DNA of 64,000 bases, from the NCBI GenBank assembly GCA_030340625.1, contig JAOPHQ010000380.1, forward strand, positions 10,001-74,000, given 5' to 3'. Positions 28,145-43,216 of this stretch are shown piece after piece. The position numbers were made by a program, and so were the translations under genes. This DNA comes from Merluccius polli. Lineage: Eukaryota; Chordata; Actinopteri; Gadiformes; Merlucciidae. A model generated the notes under the pieces. It was not told the origin of the DNA. It saw only the letters and a program-made list of their open reading frames with translations, and ran no database searches. Numbering within the stretch: position 1 is the stretch's first letter; every line of letters starts with the position of its first letter.

Positions 28145-31100
28145 GGGCGAGGCTAGCCCATTTTTAGGGGTGCTGAAGCACCCCTAAAAACAGGCTCAGC
28201 ACCCCTAAAACTTGGGTAAGTTCACTGTATACCACCAGTATGCGTGAAAACACTCACTGTGGCTTTTTAAAATAATTGTTATTTATTCATAGATTTATAT
28301 GTTATTTTTCAGTTGTCTGACTATCAAACCAGACAATAAAATAAAGTTAAATGTTTTTCTTTTGCTGTATTCATTCATGTTTTACAGAGGATTTAACCTG
28401 AACCAGGCTTTGCAACAATAATAATCACATCACATTCATAGGGGCATAGGAGGTGGACCTCAGGACTGTGTCCTCCTTCAGTCAAGCTCAGGTCTCTCTC
28501 TCTTTATCTCCCTCTGCGTGTCTCGGTGGGGTGTGTGGTTAGTGTCCTAGACCTGGCTGAGCAGCAGGGGGTCAAGAGGGTCAAGATCCACAATAAACAT
28601 TTTGATAAAAATACAGAATACATCTAATATACGCATGCCTTGTCTTATATTATATTTCATGAGAATGTATTGATTGAGAAAGGTTTTTGATATTGTTAAC
28701 ATTATTAACATTAATAACGTTAACGTTATTGACGTTATTTACGTTATTTACGTTGTTACGTTATTTATGTAATTTACGTAAATTGTGTAAATAACTTACG
28801 TAATCTGCGTAAGTTACGTTATTTACGTAATTTACGTAAATGTAACTTACGCAAATTACGTAAGTTATTTACGCAATTTACGTAACTTACGTAATTTACG
28901 TAATTTACGTACTTTACGTTATTTAAATTGCGTAATTTACGTAAATTACGTAACTTACGTAAATTACGTAAATAACGTAACTTACGCAAATTACGTAAGT
29001 TATTTACGTAATTTACGTAAGTTACGCAATTTACGTAAATTACGTAAATTGTGTAACTTACGTAATTTACGTAAATTACGTAAATAACTTATTTTACGTG
29101 AGTTAGATTAATTTAGATTAATTTTATATTAATTTAGATTCATTGTATATCAATTTTATATTTTAGATTAATTTAGATTATTTTAGATTATTTTAGATCA
29201 ATTTTATATTTTAGATTAATTTAGATTATTTTAGATTAATTTTATATTTTGGATTAATTTTATATTAATTTAGATTAATTTTATATTAATAACGATTAAT
29301 TTTATATTTTATATTAATTTAGATTAATTTTATATACATTTTATATTTTAGATTATTTTAGATTATTTTAGATTAATTTTATATTTTAGATTAATTTAGA
29401 TTAATTTTATATTTTTATATTAATTTATATTAATTTATATTAATTTTATATTTTAGATTAATTTAGATTAATTTTATATAAATTTTATATTTTAGATTAA
29501 TTTAGATTATTTTAGATTTTTTTTTAGATTAATTTTATATTTTAGATTAATTTAGATTATTTTAGATTGATTTTATATTTTAGATTAATTTAGATGAATT
29601 TTATATTTTTAGATTAATTTAGATTAATTTAGATTAATTTTATATTTTAGATTAATTTAGATTATTTTAGATTAATTTTATATATATTTTATATATTAGA
29701 TTAATTTAGATTAATTTAATATTTTAGATTAATTTAGATTAATTTTATGTTTTAGATTAATTTAGATTAATTTTATATTTTAGATTATTTTAGATTAATT
29801 TAGATTATTTTAGATTAATTTTATATTTTAGATTAATTTAGATTAATTTTATATAAATGTTATATTTTAGATTAATTTAGATTAATTTTATATTTTTAGA
29901 TTAATTTTATATTTTAGATTAATGTAGATTAATTTTATATTTTTAGATTAATTTTATATTTTAGATTAATTTAGATTAATTGTATATCAATTTTATATTT
30001 TAGATTAATTTAGATTAATTTTATATCAATTTTATATTTTAGATTAATTTAGATTATTTTAGATTAATTTAGATTAATTTTATAGTTTAGAATTTTTTAA
30101 AGATTATTTTTAGATTAATTTATATTCATTTAGATTAATTGTATATTTTAGATTAATTTAGCTTAATTTAGATTAATTTAGATTAGTTAGTTGCGTAAGT
30201 ATAACGTAACTTACGCAAATTTAAGTTATTTACGCAATTTACGTAACTTACGTAAATAACTTACGTAATTTGCGTAAGTTACGTTATTTACGTAATTTAC
30301 GTAAATTACGTAAGTTACTTACACATTTTACGTAATTTACGTTATTAACGTTATTTACATAATTTACGTAATTTACATAATTTACGTTATTTACGTTATT
30401 TACGTTGTTAATGTTGTTCACGTTATTAACGTTATTTACGTTGTTAAGAACGTTTGCTTGTTAAAAGCAGCAGTGTGTAGTAAGATCCTCGTCGGCCTCA
30501 TATATATATATATATATATCTGCCAATCTCTGCACCAGAAACCACCACAATATTTATATATGTACATACTATTGCACTTTACTACTCTGCACTTCTGGTT
30601 AGACGCCAAACTGCATTTCGTTGTCCAAGTACCTGTTACTTTGTTCAATGACAATAAAGTTGAATCTAATCTAATCTAATCTAATATTTATGTGAACAGA
30701 TGACCAAATCACTAAGGCCCACTTGAGCATAAACACAATAACAACCACACGCATACGGTGACGGATGTTGTATCAGGTCGTCAAAAATAAAAGAATAGAC
30801 AATTATAAAACCAAAATGCATGAAACTTTTATTCCACACATGTAGTTTTACTTACCAAATATCTGTCTGTAGAGACACCAATGTTAACAGCATATAAACA
30901 ACAAAACAAGGTTAATAGTTTCGCAGTATCTCAGTGGGCCCTTTGAATGAATCAATATTACACACGACACACAACAGCGTAGTGATTCAGCACCAAACCG
31001 TGATGAACTGCGACATATCGCCTAATGGCCTAATAGTAAATGCCAGTTGTCAGAGTATGAAACTCACCAACATGTAGATTAACAATACATTAACACAAAT

Positions 31101-32841
31101 GGTCATATAGAACAATGCACAAGGGGAACACTAGAACAATAATTTCCAATTTATAAACCGTCCTGCAGCATTAGAACAGGCTACTGCTGGAAAGCATTAA
31201 ATATGCTAGAGAGCATTGTCTCACCTATCAGAAGTGCTTTCGTCTGGTTTCTTCTTTGTGGAAGAGACTTTGATTATGTCCTTAAAATTCAACACACACG
31301 CAGAATGTCACGCGCAATGGACATCAGTGTGAGGTTACCGGCGTAGTCAGGAATAGCCGTAGGGCTGCTGTGTGTCCGGGTGGGGAAACACTGTGTGGAG
31401 TTTTTCTTTCGTAATCCATGTGCTCCACATCGATGTGCTCACCTCCTCATCCCGCACAAACTCCCTGACTTGAAAGTCCTTTCTTCTGAAGGCTCAGTGC
31501 TGCTGAGCGGAGGATCCTGGGGGGGGGAATTGAATCATCTGCTCAAAAAAACAAAGTTTTCACACACGTCGCTTTATGACTGGTATCTTCCGTGCAGCTC
31601 TGATAATAGCCGGTCAATCACAAAGCGAAACACAGATAAAGAGAAGTGGCTGCGGCCTGACAGCTGGCACTCAGGATGACTTGTCAGCTCAGTCTCTTTT
31701 CTCCTTCGTTGAGTGTCTTCTTTGTACACCTCCAACGCGGTTGTGGACATATTTTTTGCGGCTGTCTCGAAGCCGTCAAACTGATCCCCTAGGCCTGTTA
31801 CATAATCAGCCAATGACCGAAAACAGATCCACAGCGTTGCACAGGTCCGGTACCACGGCCTGCAGTGCAGCGCTCACTCGCTGGACATGTAGAAGAATGG
31901 GATTCTGCATGTGCTGCGTCGCCACGTGGGTCACCTGTCAATCGGACCAATCGTCAGCCACAAACATGAATATCAAGTGATGGACAGAAAATGTTACAAA
32001 TGACAAAACAATGTGATTTTTAAAAATCAATGGGCCTATGATGGACTTTGTAGTCCTGTAAGCCTGTGCAATGAAGCGGCCATGAGCATTATGCATAAAC
32101 CCTTATACCCTTATATAAGAACTGATAAAGATTAGATGATAAAAATGGAACCATATATTTCCAAAGGTAATGAGGAAGACCCATCTATATCCATCTATAC
32201 ACTGTACACACTTGTATAAACAAACTTACATTCATGATCATTTTTTAAATACTTGTATACATTTACATCATCTGCAGTTGTTAGATTGTCTACTAGGGGG
32301 CAGTGTTGCTTTAATAAGTGGATTTTCTTTGTGCACAGACATATTACATTTAACATACAGACTACAGACCTGCGGACCGCAACTCACGAGGCAGAGATTG
32401 TCTTATGGTTGCTAGTTCAATCCTCAGCTCTTCGTGACGTTGGCGCTGAGGTGTCCTTGAGCAAAACGCCGAACCCACTTCTTGTGCACGGGTGGGTTGT
32501 TGTCTTGTCACGTTTAAGGCCACTGTATTTTGGGACTTTGACGTTTTGCTGTGCGATTGAATTAAGAATGTGTACAGTTGTGGGTGCGACTCTCTGGACA
32601 CCTGTGTTCCTAATGATGATATACGGTTTGCTGTGCGTTCTCCAACCATTTCACTACAAAAACACCAAAACACGACGCACATAAACTGCAGGGATGTGAA
32701 CTTTTGGGTCGTTGGAGCGTGACCCAGGGATCTGGCCTTTGAACCTCCTGATGAGCGCCTCCCATGCATTCATAACCGGGCCTCTGAGTGTGTGTGTGTG
32801 TGTGTGTGCACACGTGGGCCTCCATCTGGGTAATGTTTGTG

Positions 32842-32885
<44 letters not shown>

Positions 32886-32973
32886 CTCAGGAAGCTTGGC
32901 TGGCGTGAGGCCGGCTGAGGCTGGGGAGTTCACACGGCGGGCCTTCCACGCAGGAAAACTGGACCTAACGGAG

Positions 32974-33027
<54 letters not shown>

Positions 33028-36000
33028 GCAACCAGTATTCCCAAGAAATAATGAAGACTGGGTTTTACTATGATGATATCACAAAGCTGAATGGCCAGAA
33101 TCCCGTTCCTAGGTAGAACTAGGGCATTACAGCAGAGATCGGCTTGCATGGATCAGTTTGCCGCCTGCAATTGTTTGCAACGCATGCATGCAGATAATGA
33201 AATGCAACGTTAGTTTCGACATACAATATTGTTTCTCGGGAATGAATATGACTTAAAAAAAAGTGAAACCTGCCAGTTGGCCCCTTTTCTTTCGTCTCAA
33301 TACTTTCAGTAACTCCACTATCGATGTGCTCACCTCCTCATCCCGCACAAACTCCCTGACTTGAAAGTCCTTTCTTCTGAAGGCTCAGTGCTGCTGAGCG
33401 GCGATCCTGGGGGGGATCGCCGCTCAGCGTTTTCACACACGTCGCTGTATGACTGGTATCTTCAGTGCAGCACTGACAATAGCCGGTCAATCACAAAGCT
33501 GGCACTCAGGCTCGGATGACTTGTCATCTTGTCTCTTTTCTCCCTTTCGTTGAGTGTCTTCTTTTTACACCTCCAACACGGTTGGGGACGTATTTTTTGC
33601 GGCCGTCTCGAAGCCGTCAAACTGATCCCCTAGGCCTGTTACATAATCAGACACTGACCAAAAAAAGCCCCTCACTGTCACCCGTCTCCCTCTGTACGCT
33701 GTTTCACCCCATGTTGAAACGCTGAGTACACAAAATGTATTGGTGGTCATCATTTGAAAATGCATACGTAACAGTGTCATATATTATCAATATGTGATAC
33801 GTTATGTTATATAATTGTATCGTATTTGTTGATATATGACCCATCCTGCATCCGAAGGGTGGCTAAAGGATGCGGCCATTTGGGTTTGTGAATTCAAATG
33901 ACGTGTTTCTCTCTGTGAATGCGTGTTGTCAGGTGGAGGGCCTGGGGGACCTGATCCACGCCGAGACCGAAGCCCAGCGGAGGCAGGCGCTCCGGCAGAT
34001 GTCTGGGGAGCTGGGGCGCCTCTACCAGGACTGGAGCCACAGACTCAAGCGGGTGAGGTGATGAGGTGATGAGGGGTCATGACCCCACAGGGCTGGCGTG
34101 ATTGAAGCGTTGCGTGTCACGATAACATCTGCAACTTTGAACTTGAAACACGAGTCTTCTTGGAAAAAAGAAAGTGTGTAGAAAGTGGTGGTTGGATGTG
34201 TTTTGTTGAATTGTCCGTTTCGTTCATACTAAGGGAATTATTCGCTTCACTATGTGTGGCGACAAATATATTCAATGTCTGAACTGAACTGAATATAAAT
34301 AGGGAAGGCAACTTTATTTATACAGCACATTTCATACACAAGGCAGACTCAAAGTGCTTCACGTAAAAACATCTCGTCATACAATGTCTGAACTGAACTG
34401 AATATAAATAGGGAAGGCAACTTTATTTATACAGCACATTTCATACACAAGGCAGACTCAAAGTGCTTCACGTAAAAACATCTCGTCATACAACAAAATG
34501 AAATAACAAAATGACGGTAAAGAGGTGTGTCTGTTAGCCAGAACCCGGTGCTGATGTACAGTAGGGGAAAAGCCTCGGCTTGTTTACGCCATCGGTGTAA
34601 TTGATTGTAATGGGAGGACTGGGAGTTTATAATAAACCTGTGAAGGTGGCCATTGGCCAGCGCCTCTACCCTACTGAGCACACCAGTGTACATCAGAAAC
34701 TTCTGGAGCCAAAGCTATTCCCCCGAGACTTGCGATTCCAGTAGATGGTTGTATTTTCTGCGAACGGCATTGACGAGCTAATGTACTGTGCTGCAGGTCA
34801 GGAGTCCCCATTAACGGGGATGTCAAACAATGCTATATTTGTTTGCTGTGGGTTTTTTTTCTCTCCTCTGTGGTGTGGATGAGTGAAGGTAGGGGAATTT
34901 GAGACTTCCTGTTTTTGTGTGGATTACTACACTGCATGTCCAGCGTGAGTGACGATACTATAAATCACGACATGTGTATTGGGTTTTATATATTTATAGC
35001 ACCTGTTAATGAGTGATGTTATTTTTCTCAAACCGGGGAGGGAAAGAGCGTTTTCCCAGTTGACAGATTACGGCGGAGATTGTGACATGTGTTGTGTTGC
35101 TTTTATTGTCTGTATTCCCCTAACAATATCTGCTGTTGCATTTAGATAACCAGATTTGGTTTTGGCAGCCATTACTGCGATAGCGTCTCTCACTCTTATC
35201 AGACAAGATTCAGATTAATATGGCGTCCGCCCGGCGCTGGATTTAGCGTACATTGTTTGGAAAAAGATCGACACAATCTTAATCCTGCGTGAGTGCAACG
35301 TCTCGGCTCGGCCGACGCTAACGGAGGTAAAAGCATGATGGTAACAGAGGTACACGCGGAACCGATCCATCTCCATTTTTATATATATATATATAAAAAT
35401 ATTGCTAATACCAGCAACGTCTGACAGACGGACACTGGCGGGCTGTGTGTCGCGCGGTCGATGGCGTTCTGACAGGCCGGTCACATGATGCTTGGGGCTC
35501 ACTGAGTTTTGAAAATAATGAGATCGTCGCGGGATTCGGATGACATGTTTTACTACATATGGTGACATTCATGTCACAGTCCAGTCATAATATAATAATA
35601 ATGATTTATAAAGCGCTTTTCATTAAAAAAAAAATCTGTGCTGTACAGGAGAGGGCTAAAATCAAACGCTGACTAGAAACTAACTAATACTGACTAAGTA
35701 CCTTTCCATATAGGAAGTTGTTAAGGGGTCTGTGGTGCCCTCAGACGGTGGAGGAGCGGTTTCCAGAGGTCCCCCCATGGACTAAAGGGTTTTGCTTTCA
35801 TTATGGAAAGAGATGGGGAGCCGGTCCAGCGATGCCAGGATGGGAGTGGTGTGGTCGTGTTTCCACACTCCCATCAGGATCTTGGCAGCGCCGGTTTGAA
35901 TGTGCTGCAGCTTCTGGAGGCTCCTGCCAGGCAGCGGCAGGCGGTTACAGTTAGAGTTCATTGCGGGAAGAAACAAATGTGTTTAATACTGTTTTACCGT

Positions 36001-36764
36001 CAGCGGCATTTTCAGTATTTCGAAATCCACTAAATGCATCACAAATTAAACTCTTGGGTAAATATGAGGATTGGAAACATGGAAACTCATATGCAAACAC
36101 ACAGAGAGAGACACACAGTTTTCCTAGTGTGCCTGTTTGTCTCATGTCTGTTGTTTATGTCATGTGTTCGATCACCAGGATCAGTCAAACAATAAGTCAA
36201 ACACAAAACAGACCTGGAGACACTGGAGCCCCCCCCCATCCCTCTACACTGTAGTGCTGAATAGATTAATTGTCTAACTTGATTCAGCCTCATCCACCCA
36301 ACTTCACCTGAAGTCCACTAGAAAATGTGTCGGGTAACTTTGGTGTAACTTGTATTGGTGATGTGACTTGTACTTGAACAAAGTGGTCATACTGTGGCGA
36401 TACAAGTCTGTGGACCGTTGACGTAGCGCTGGGTGTCATCAGATTTAAGGAGGTTTTGACGTAGCGGTGGGTCATCAGATTTGAGGAGGTTTTGACGTAG
36501 CGGTGGGTCATCAGATTTGAGGAGGTTTTGACGTAGCGCTGGGTGTCATCAGATTTGAGGAGGTTTTGACGTAGCGCTGGGTGTCTTCAGATTTGAGGAG
36601 GTTTTGACGTAGCGCTGTGTCATCAGATTTGAGGAGGTTTTGACGTAGCGGTGGGTCATCAGATTTGAGGAGGTTTTGACGTAGCGCTGGGTGTCATCAG
36701 CGTAGCAGTGGAAAGAAACTCATCTGTCTCCTGTTTAAAGTGTGCAGACCATGTTGCATGTGTA

Positions 36765-36819
<55 letters not shown>

Positions 36820-39800
36820 CTTGACAGATTATGCTACCATTATTCTGAGCACACTATAATACATTTATTCATTGACCATAGAGACGAGTCACTCAGTTTG
36901 GGTTGGAGGTCTGCTGCTGTATCAGTACTGTAATGTATAACTTCCATGTCAGCCTCCAAGCCGTTAGTCGTTGAGTAATATAAATAATATAAAATAAATA
37001 AAGTTTCATTAAATTTCATATTCGCATTTTATTTGGATGCTCAAAATCCTCAAACAGCAAATGAAGAAAGTAATTGATCTAGTGCTGAATGGATTATTCA
37101 GTTAATCTGTTTTATTTGCAATCAAAATTGCTTTCTTTTCCAAATGATACAATGAATATTTCCCACAATGAATACATTTCCGCAATTAATACTCAGAAAC
37201 CAAGCAAATCATTATTGGCTTGGTAATCATTTCTGTAGATGTTTCTGGGTTTGTTGTGGTGCTGCTGCCTTGACTGTAAGCCAGAGAAACCCTAAACCAC
37301 ACTAATGAGTTTAGATCAAATTACACCTCACACATTACACTGCATATCACATCACATGCAGCAGCTCAAACCCCTAGAGCAGAAAAATATATAATATTAC
37401 TCTACTTTCTTATAATAATAATGATAATAATGATAATGATAATAATGATAATAAAGATAACCAATATAATAACTGATTAACACATTGTTCATACAGAAGG
37501 AAAATGTGTTACTAATCACATTAGTAACCCAACAAATGGTTAATGTAATGTAATAATAATGAGTTATAACCAGATAATGTGTGTATAATGTTTCCTTTCG
37601 CATACTGTTGTGTTGTTTTGGACATTACCAGAGTGTGTTTCCTATTTGCATGCACGCTGCGCGGCTGCCAGCAGCGGAGAGGAAGCTACGGAGGACAGGT
37701 GTTCTCCCAGGAGTCCACTTAGCAGACGCTCCTCATTTAGGGTCTTCCTCTGGAAAGCCGCATCAAAAGGCACACTTAGTGCAGCGCTTTCCCGAAAGAA
37801 AACTAGAAAAAAAACAAAATCGGTTTTGTATCGACATGTTGTGAACGCGGTGGTAAAGGTCGGGGGCTCCCCCGCGCTCTGACACCCAAACAATGCGTTT
37901 CTCCCTGTTTGCACGCTCGGCTTCCTCCTGTGAGTGGATGAAGGTATGGGGCTGTGAGGTTTCCTGTTTTGGTTAATGGCTATAGCTGCAGTGTTTGTGT
38001 TTGTCTGCCAGGTCCTGCGGTGTCAATCAAGACGCCAATCAATGTGGCGCATTTCTGCACGTGTTTCTGGTTCTCTCTGTACAACAGAATCACGTGCGGC
38101 GGCCGCATGGACATACAGTCCAACCCAGGGCTGAACCATATGGTGAACAACATCAGACTGAGATTATTTTGACAGATATTGCGATATGTTTCACTATTAG
38201 TGGGAATGATCATTTTTGCTTCACAATGTCCATTTTCACCGAAAAAACTATTAACTATTAAAATGATTAAAAACTGTTAAAATCATGATGTGACATTTGT
38301 TGGTGTCTGTACCAAACAAACATGTTTTCTCACATCTAGAGAAAGACGTGTGTCGGGCAGGGCGTCTCTGCAGCACTACAGTACTTCATTTATAACGCTG
38401 TTATCAATTTACATTTGCGTATTTTACCCTTGCAGCTCCTGCGATGTGGATATTGCACTTCGCCATATTGCGATTTCGATGATTTTTCGATGAATTGTTC
38501 AGCCTTAGTGAAATCCATTACGTTGTGCTTTTGTTTAAAACAAAAAAAAAAGAGAGAATCTCAATTTATTTCAACTTGAAATACTGTGGCTCATAATCCA
38601 CTTCCATGTTTCTGCACAGCGTTGCTGTCACTGTGGTTCATGATGACAGTGACCATGTCTGTCCTCCTGAACCCGTCTGTCCTCTGCCCCCCCCCCCCAG
38701 TGCCTGGCGCACGTCGAGGCCTTCATCGACTTCAGCGAGGACGAGCTCATCGAAGACGGCGTCATGAGTCAAGGTACGGTACGTTTTGTCCCATCTGGTG
38801 GGGGAAAAAAAAAGCGATGGGTCTGTGCTGTGGAGGTCATCTTCTTCAGGGGTAGCGGCGGCGGTGGTGGTGGGGGGGGGGGGGGGGGGGGGGGGGGCAG
38901 CAGCAGAGAGGCAGCTTTCCTGTTTGCCTTGCGGACGGACAAACGGACATTGGGAGGCGGTGGACGCTGCGCTGCTGGAAGGACGGCTTCCTCTGGGACA
39001 GTGGACAGAGGGGTGTGTGTGTGTGTGTGTGCAGATGGACGGCGGACGGTGCGAGACCTGTCCTCCAAGCCAACACGGCCTCACAGCCGGGCGGTGTGCG
39101 GGAATACACCGCCCTCTCCCTCAGCGCTCATTACTACCGAGTTACGTGTGTGTGGGTGTGTGTGTGTGTGTGTGTGTGTGAGGGGGGGGGGGGGGGGGGG
39201 GTTGTGTGTGTTTGTGTGCACGTGTGTGTGGGTGGGAGTTGTGCAAGCAGGGGTGTGGTGCGTGTGTGTGTGTGTGTACGTGTCGTACGTTTGTGTGGCT
39301 GTCTACCAAAAATCAAGCATGTATGCATGCAAGAGTGAGAATATGAATGATGGCATGTATGTTGTGTTGCAATACTTTTGAGTGCATTTGTGTGTTGCGT
39401 GGCACTCACAAAAAAAAAATGCATGCGTGTGTGTGTCATAGACTGTTATGTAATATGTATTTGTAATATGTAATATGGACGTAGCGTCACCCATTGGTTT
39501 GAATGCGACCGCTATGAAGCCGTGGATTTCGCATTTATATGCGCCGCCATTGCATTGGAAACGATCCCTATTTGGCAAATTTAAGGGCGGGAAATTGAAC
39601 GGTCGCCCCGCAGTAGTCTATGGCCGAAACTCATTAATCAATTAATCAATCAAACGAAATACATAATATGGAGATGAACCAGCCACTGAGATCCTAACCG
39701 AACAGAATAAAAAATGTATTCTCTTTGTATTACGAGAATTAAATCACATTTTTCCCATTGACTGTGAACGGTAACCGGTCTTTTTTGCATGCAACCGCCG

Positions 39801-42800
39801 CGAGCCGCCTACAGGCCGCTAGGTGAACTACACGCTGGTCGCTTCACAAACAGTTGGTCATGGCTGCCGCTTGCTTGGTGTGTGTGTGTGTGTGTGTGTG
39901 TGTTTGTCTGTGTGTAACAAAGCATGTCAGTGTGTGTGTGTGTGTGTGTGTTTGACTCTTTGTCATCGTGTTTTGCATGTGCTATCCAACAGTGGGATTT
40001 GTGTGTGTGTGTGTGTGTGTGATTGTATGCGAATGCAAATTTCGTTATGAGATATTGCGTCTAGGACTAGGAGTGTTTTAATGTATGCGTACATGAGTCT
40101 CCCCTCTAGTAGAGTGAGACACGGTGTTACAGATTTTCTTACCCACTTGCACCCTCGCAGGAGTGCTGTGTTATGCTGGGTTTACACCAAAAGATGTTCA
40201 CAGTCCCAGACTAAAAACTGAAAGTCTTTAGTAAATCTCTGAGTTTTACTGGAGTCACAGCGCGCTCCCGTCATCTCGATCGTTAAGTTTAAGGTCGTAA
40301 TCTGCGCTGTTTCAGATCCGTCTCTTCCTAGTCTTGGGCTTGCGATAATATCAAATGTGTTTGATATTATCGCAAGTCGCAGTGACGTAACACAATCAAC
40401 AACCAATAGATGAGCTCTGACAAAAGCGGAAACAGGAAACCTGACAGTTTCTACTAAGGGCATGATGGGAAAAAATTGCATGGTGGGAAAAAAGAATAAC
40501 ATAATCTAGTTGTAGTCTTGTAAATAGTGACCCTGCAAGATTCACAGTCTTTGTAAAGTCTCAGTCTGAGACTCGGCTGTGACTAAAATCTCTAAACACT
40601 TTGTCTTTAGATGTGAGCAGGTGTGAGCTGATAGTTTTCCAAGAGTCTTTTCCAAATCTTTTCAAAGTCTTCTGATGTATGGGGAGCATTACGCAGCGAA
40701 GGAGATGTATTAGTGAGACAGTAAAAGCGGGCAGCTGCTGAGCAAACTTCTCCCTGTCCGGCTCACGCTATCCCATAATAAGAAGCTAGATAGGAGAGGC
40801 TATATCATAAGAGTAAGAGCGACCCTTAAAGGGGAGTTTCCTTTGCATGCGTGCGTATTGCGTAACATGTGCCGGGATAAGGGGGACGTCACTCCTGAAC
40901 GGTTTTGCCTGCGTGGTTCCTCCTCAGTCAGATCCCCCTCTGGTGTATTTTAACACAACAAAGCCTCGGGAGCAGATGTTTGTTTGGTGGCCACAGAGGC
41001 CACTCCCATGGCGCTCACGCCTCGCCTCGCCATAAATAATCACAACAACAACAGCAGCAGCAGCGGCGGCGGCGGCGGCGGTAGCCAGATCAACAATGAG
41101 GTCTGTGGACACGCACGGCGAACGCAGACCCGGCCTGGCGTTGATTTCCGTGGAAAACAATGCGAGTCACGTAGGATGCAATATGTTGTGCGTCTTAATC
41201 CTGCGGGTTTTTCAGTCAGGCAGCCGGATGGACGGCTTGAAGAGAGGCTGTCCAAGTCACACACCTTAGATGCACTTCCTCGTCGAAACGGCTCGCAATA
41301 AAGGCGCTGTTTTGATACTAAAGACCAGTCGAAGACATTGACACACACATCGAACATGTCTTACCGCCCCCCCGCCCCCCCCCACCCCCCCGCCTCGTTT
41401 TCCTTACATATGAACAGAAACCGGGTGACCCACTTTTCACCCAAACTCACGTTTGTCTCCTGGCGCCATCGCTGTGCGGCGCTCTGCCGCCTTCAAAGGG
41501 AAAGGGACTCCTTTCAACCGGTCCTCTGAGTGTTCCCCACCCCTCTGTGTCTCTCCCCCTCTCTCTCTCTCTCTCCCCCCCCCCCCCCCCCCCCCCCCAC
41601 AGTGGACGGTTGGGTGTGCGCTCTGCAGGGGGAGGTAGAGGGCCACCTCAAGGATGAAAGGCGCGGCGAGAGGCTCCGCAGCGGCGTCCAGGTGGTCATC
41701 GCCGGCGCCACCAACGCCGGGAAGAGCAGCCTGCTCAACGCACTCTGTGAGGAACCGGCCTTCGCACCATCACAGCACATGCAACATATGCATGACCGTT
41801 GGCGCATGCAACATACAACCACATGCATGCCCCCACAAGCACACGCAACATACAACCTACAACAAGCCAGCGTTGGTTCATTTCTCCCCCGTTCCTCCCA
41901 GCCCACTGGGTGAGGTCCGGCTGTCCAGCGGCAGCACGAGGGGCCGCTCAGCGGGGGGCCCCTGGCCACTTCCTGTCCCCACAGCCAGACTATTTATCCA
42001 GCATCAGATAAAGTGCTCTTATTGTTTCCTATGACACTTTGTCTTTCCAGAGGCCTGGCAGCGCCGGCCCAGATCAGCCGCGATGTAGCCGTTTAGCGGT
42101 TGAGTGACTGAAGTTGATGTCTAGTGATTTACAGGGGAATATTTTCCGAGTTAGTTTGTTTACTGCTGGTTTTTTTTTTTTTTTTTTAATAGTTTTGTCC
42201 GTTTTATTGTAATAATGGGCTGTACAATACCATTGCATGTAAGAACAACATTTGATTTAATGTCCTACAATAGGACTACTATGCTATCTTATCCACCAAC
42301 ATCACCCAATTATTCAATTCAAATATATATATATATATGTTTTTTATATATGTTTATATATCTTCTTCCGTCATGCAGGCCAGCGTCCGGCGGCCATTGT
42401 GTCCCCGGTGGCGGGGACCACCAGGGACGTGGTGGAGACGGCGCTGGACATCGGGGGTTTCCCCGTGCTGCTGAGCGACACGGCGGGCCTGCGGGACGGC
42501 GCCGACCCGGTGGAGCGGGAGGGCGTCCGCAGGGCGCGGGAACGGTAGGCGAGGAGGAGAACATCACATGGATGGCTGCATGGGGAGGAAACTAGGCTAA
42601 AGTTTATGTAGATATGTTTGGTATTTGTATATATATGTGTGTGTGTGTATATGTATATATATATCAAATCGAATGGTTAGGGGTGTCACGATTCGATTCA
42701 AGTTTCGATTTAAACAAACGATTTAAACAAAAAAAATGTAACTTAAAAAAGATGAATAATTTTCAGCACTGACGGCTATGCCATTGTTGGACGATTGAGT

Positions 42801-43148
42801 CTTGATTGGTAAAGATCAACAGGTTATTGGTTTTATGCCCCTACAACTTCAAATTCTTTATTAAAAAGATACATGGTATGTGTGATATAACCACTATAAT
42901 TCTTTAGGCATGTATCACACTATTGTATATATTGTAAAATTTTTATAATTTATTTAAAATATAACAAAAACATTTTTCACTAAGTTAGTGGAATAACTGC
43001 TTAACACAAAAACAAAAAGAACAGCTGACATGACCCACAAACACAGCTTTTAACTTTTAACTTGAAGATGATTGAAATCGAAAGCTCATTTCGATCAATC
43101 TTAGATTTAAAATCGGAATCGTATATGTATAATGTGTTTGTGTATATA

Positions 43149-43216
<68 letters not shown>

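Larger units (their letters stand above)
34053..38700. other. gtpbp3 intron 4
   Basis: This 4.6-kb intron holds the 109-bp tandem duplication, the 36-bp minisatellite, TA/TTA microsatellites (36772-36810, 37410-37455) and an AT-rich stretch (36930-37600). I see no exon or RNA gene in it. Short open frames near 35.7-36.0 kb and 37.6-37.9 kb lack family resemblance. Confidence 0.7.

Noticed and set aside
38764..39381. 205-codon plus-strand frame continuing from gtpbp3 exon 5
   Set aside because: It runs past a good donor into poly-G and TG repeats. The next true exon at 41603 joins in phase to the donor at 38773.
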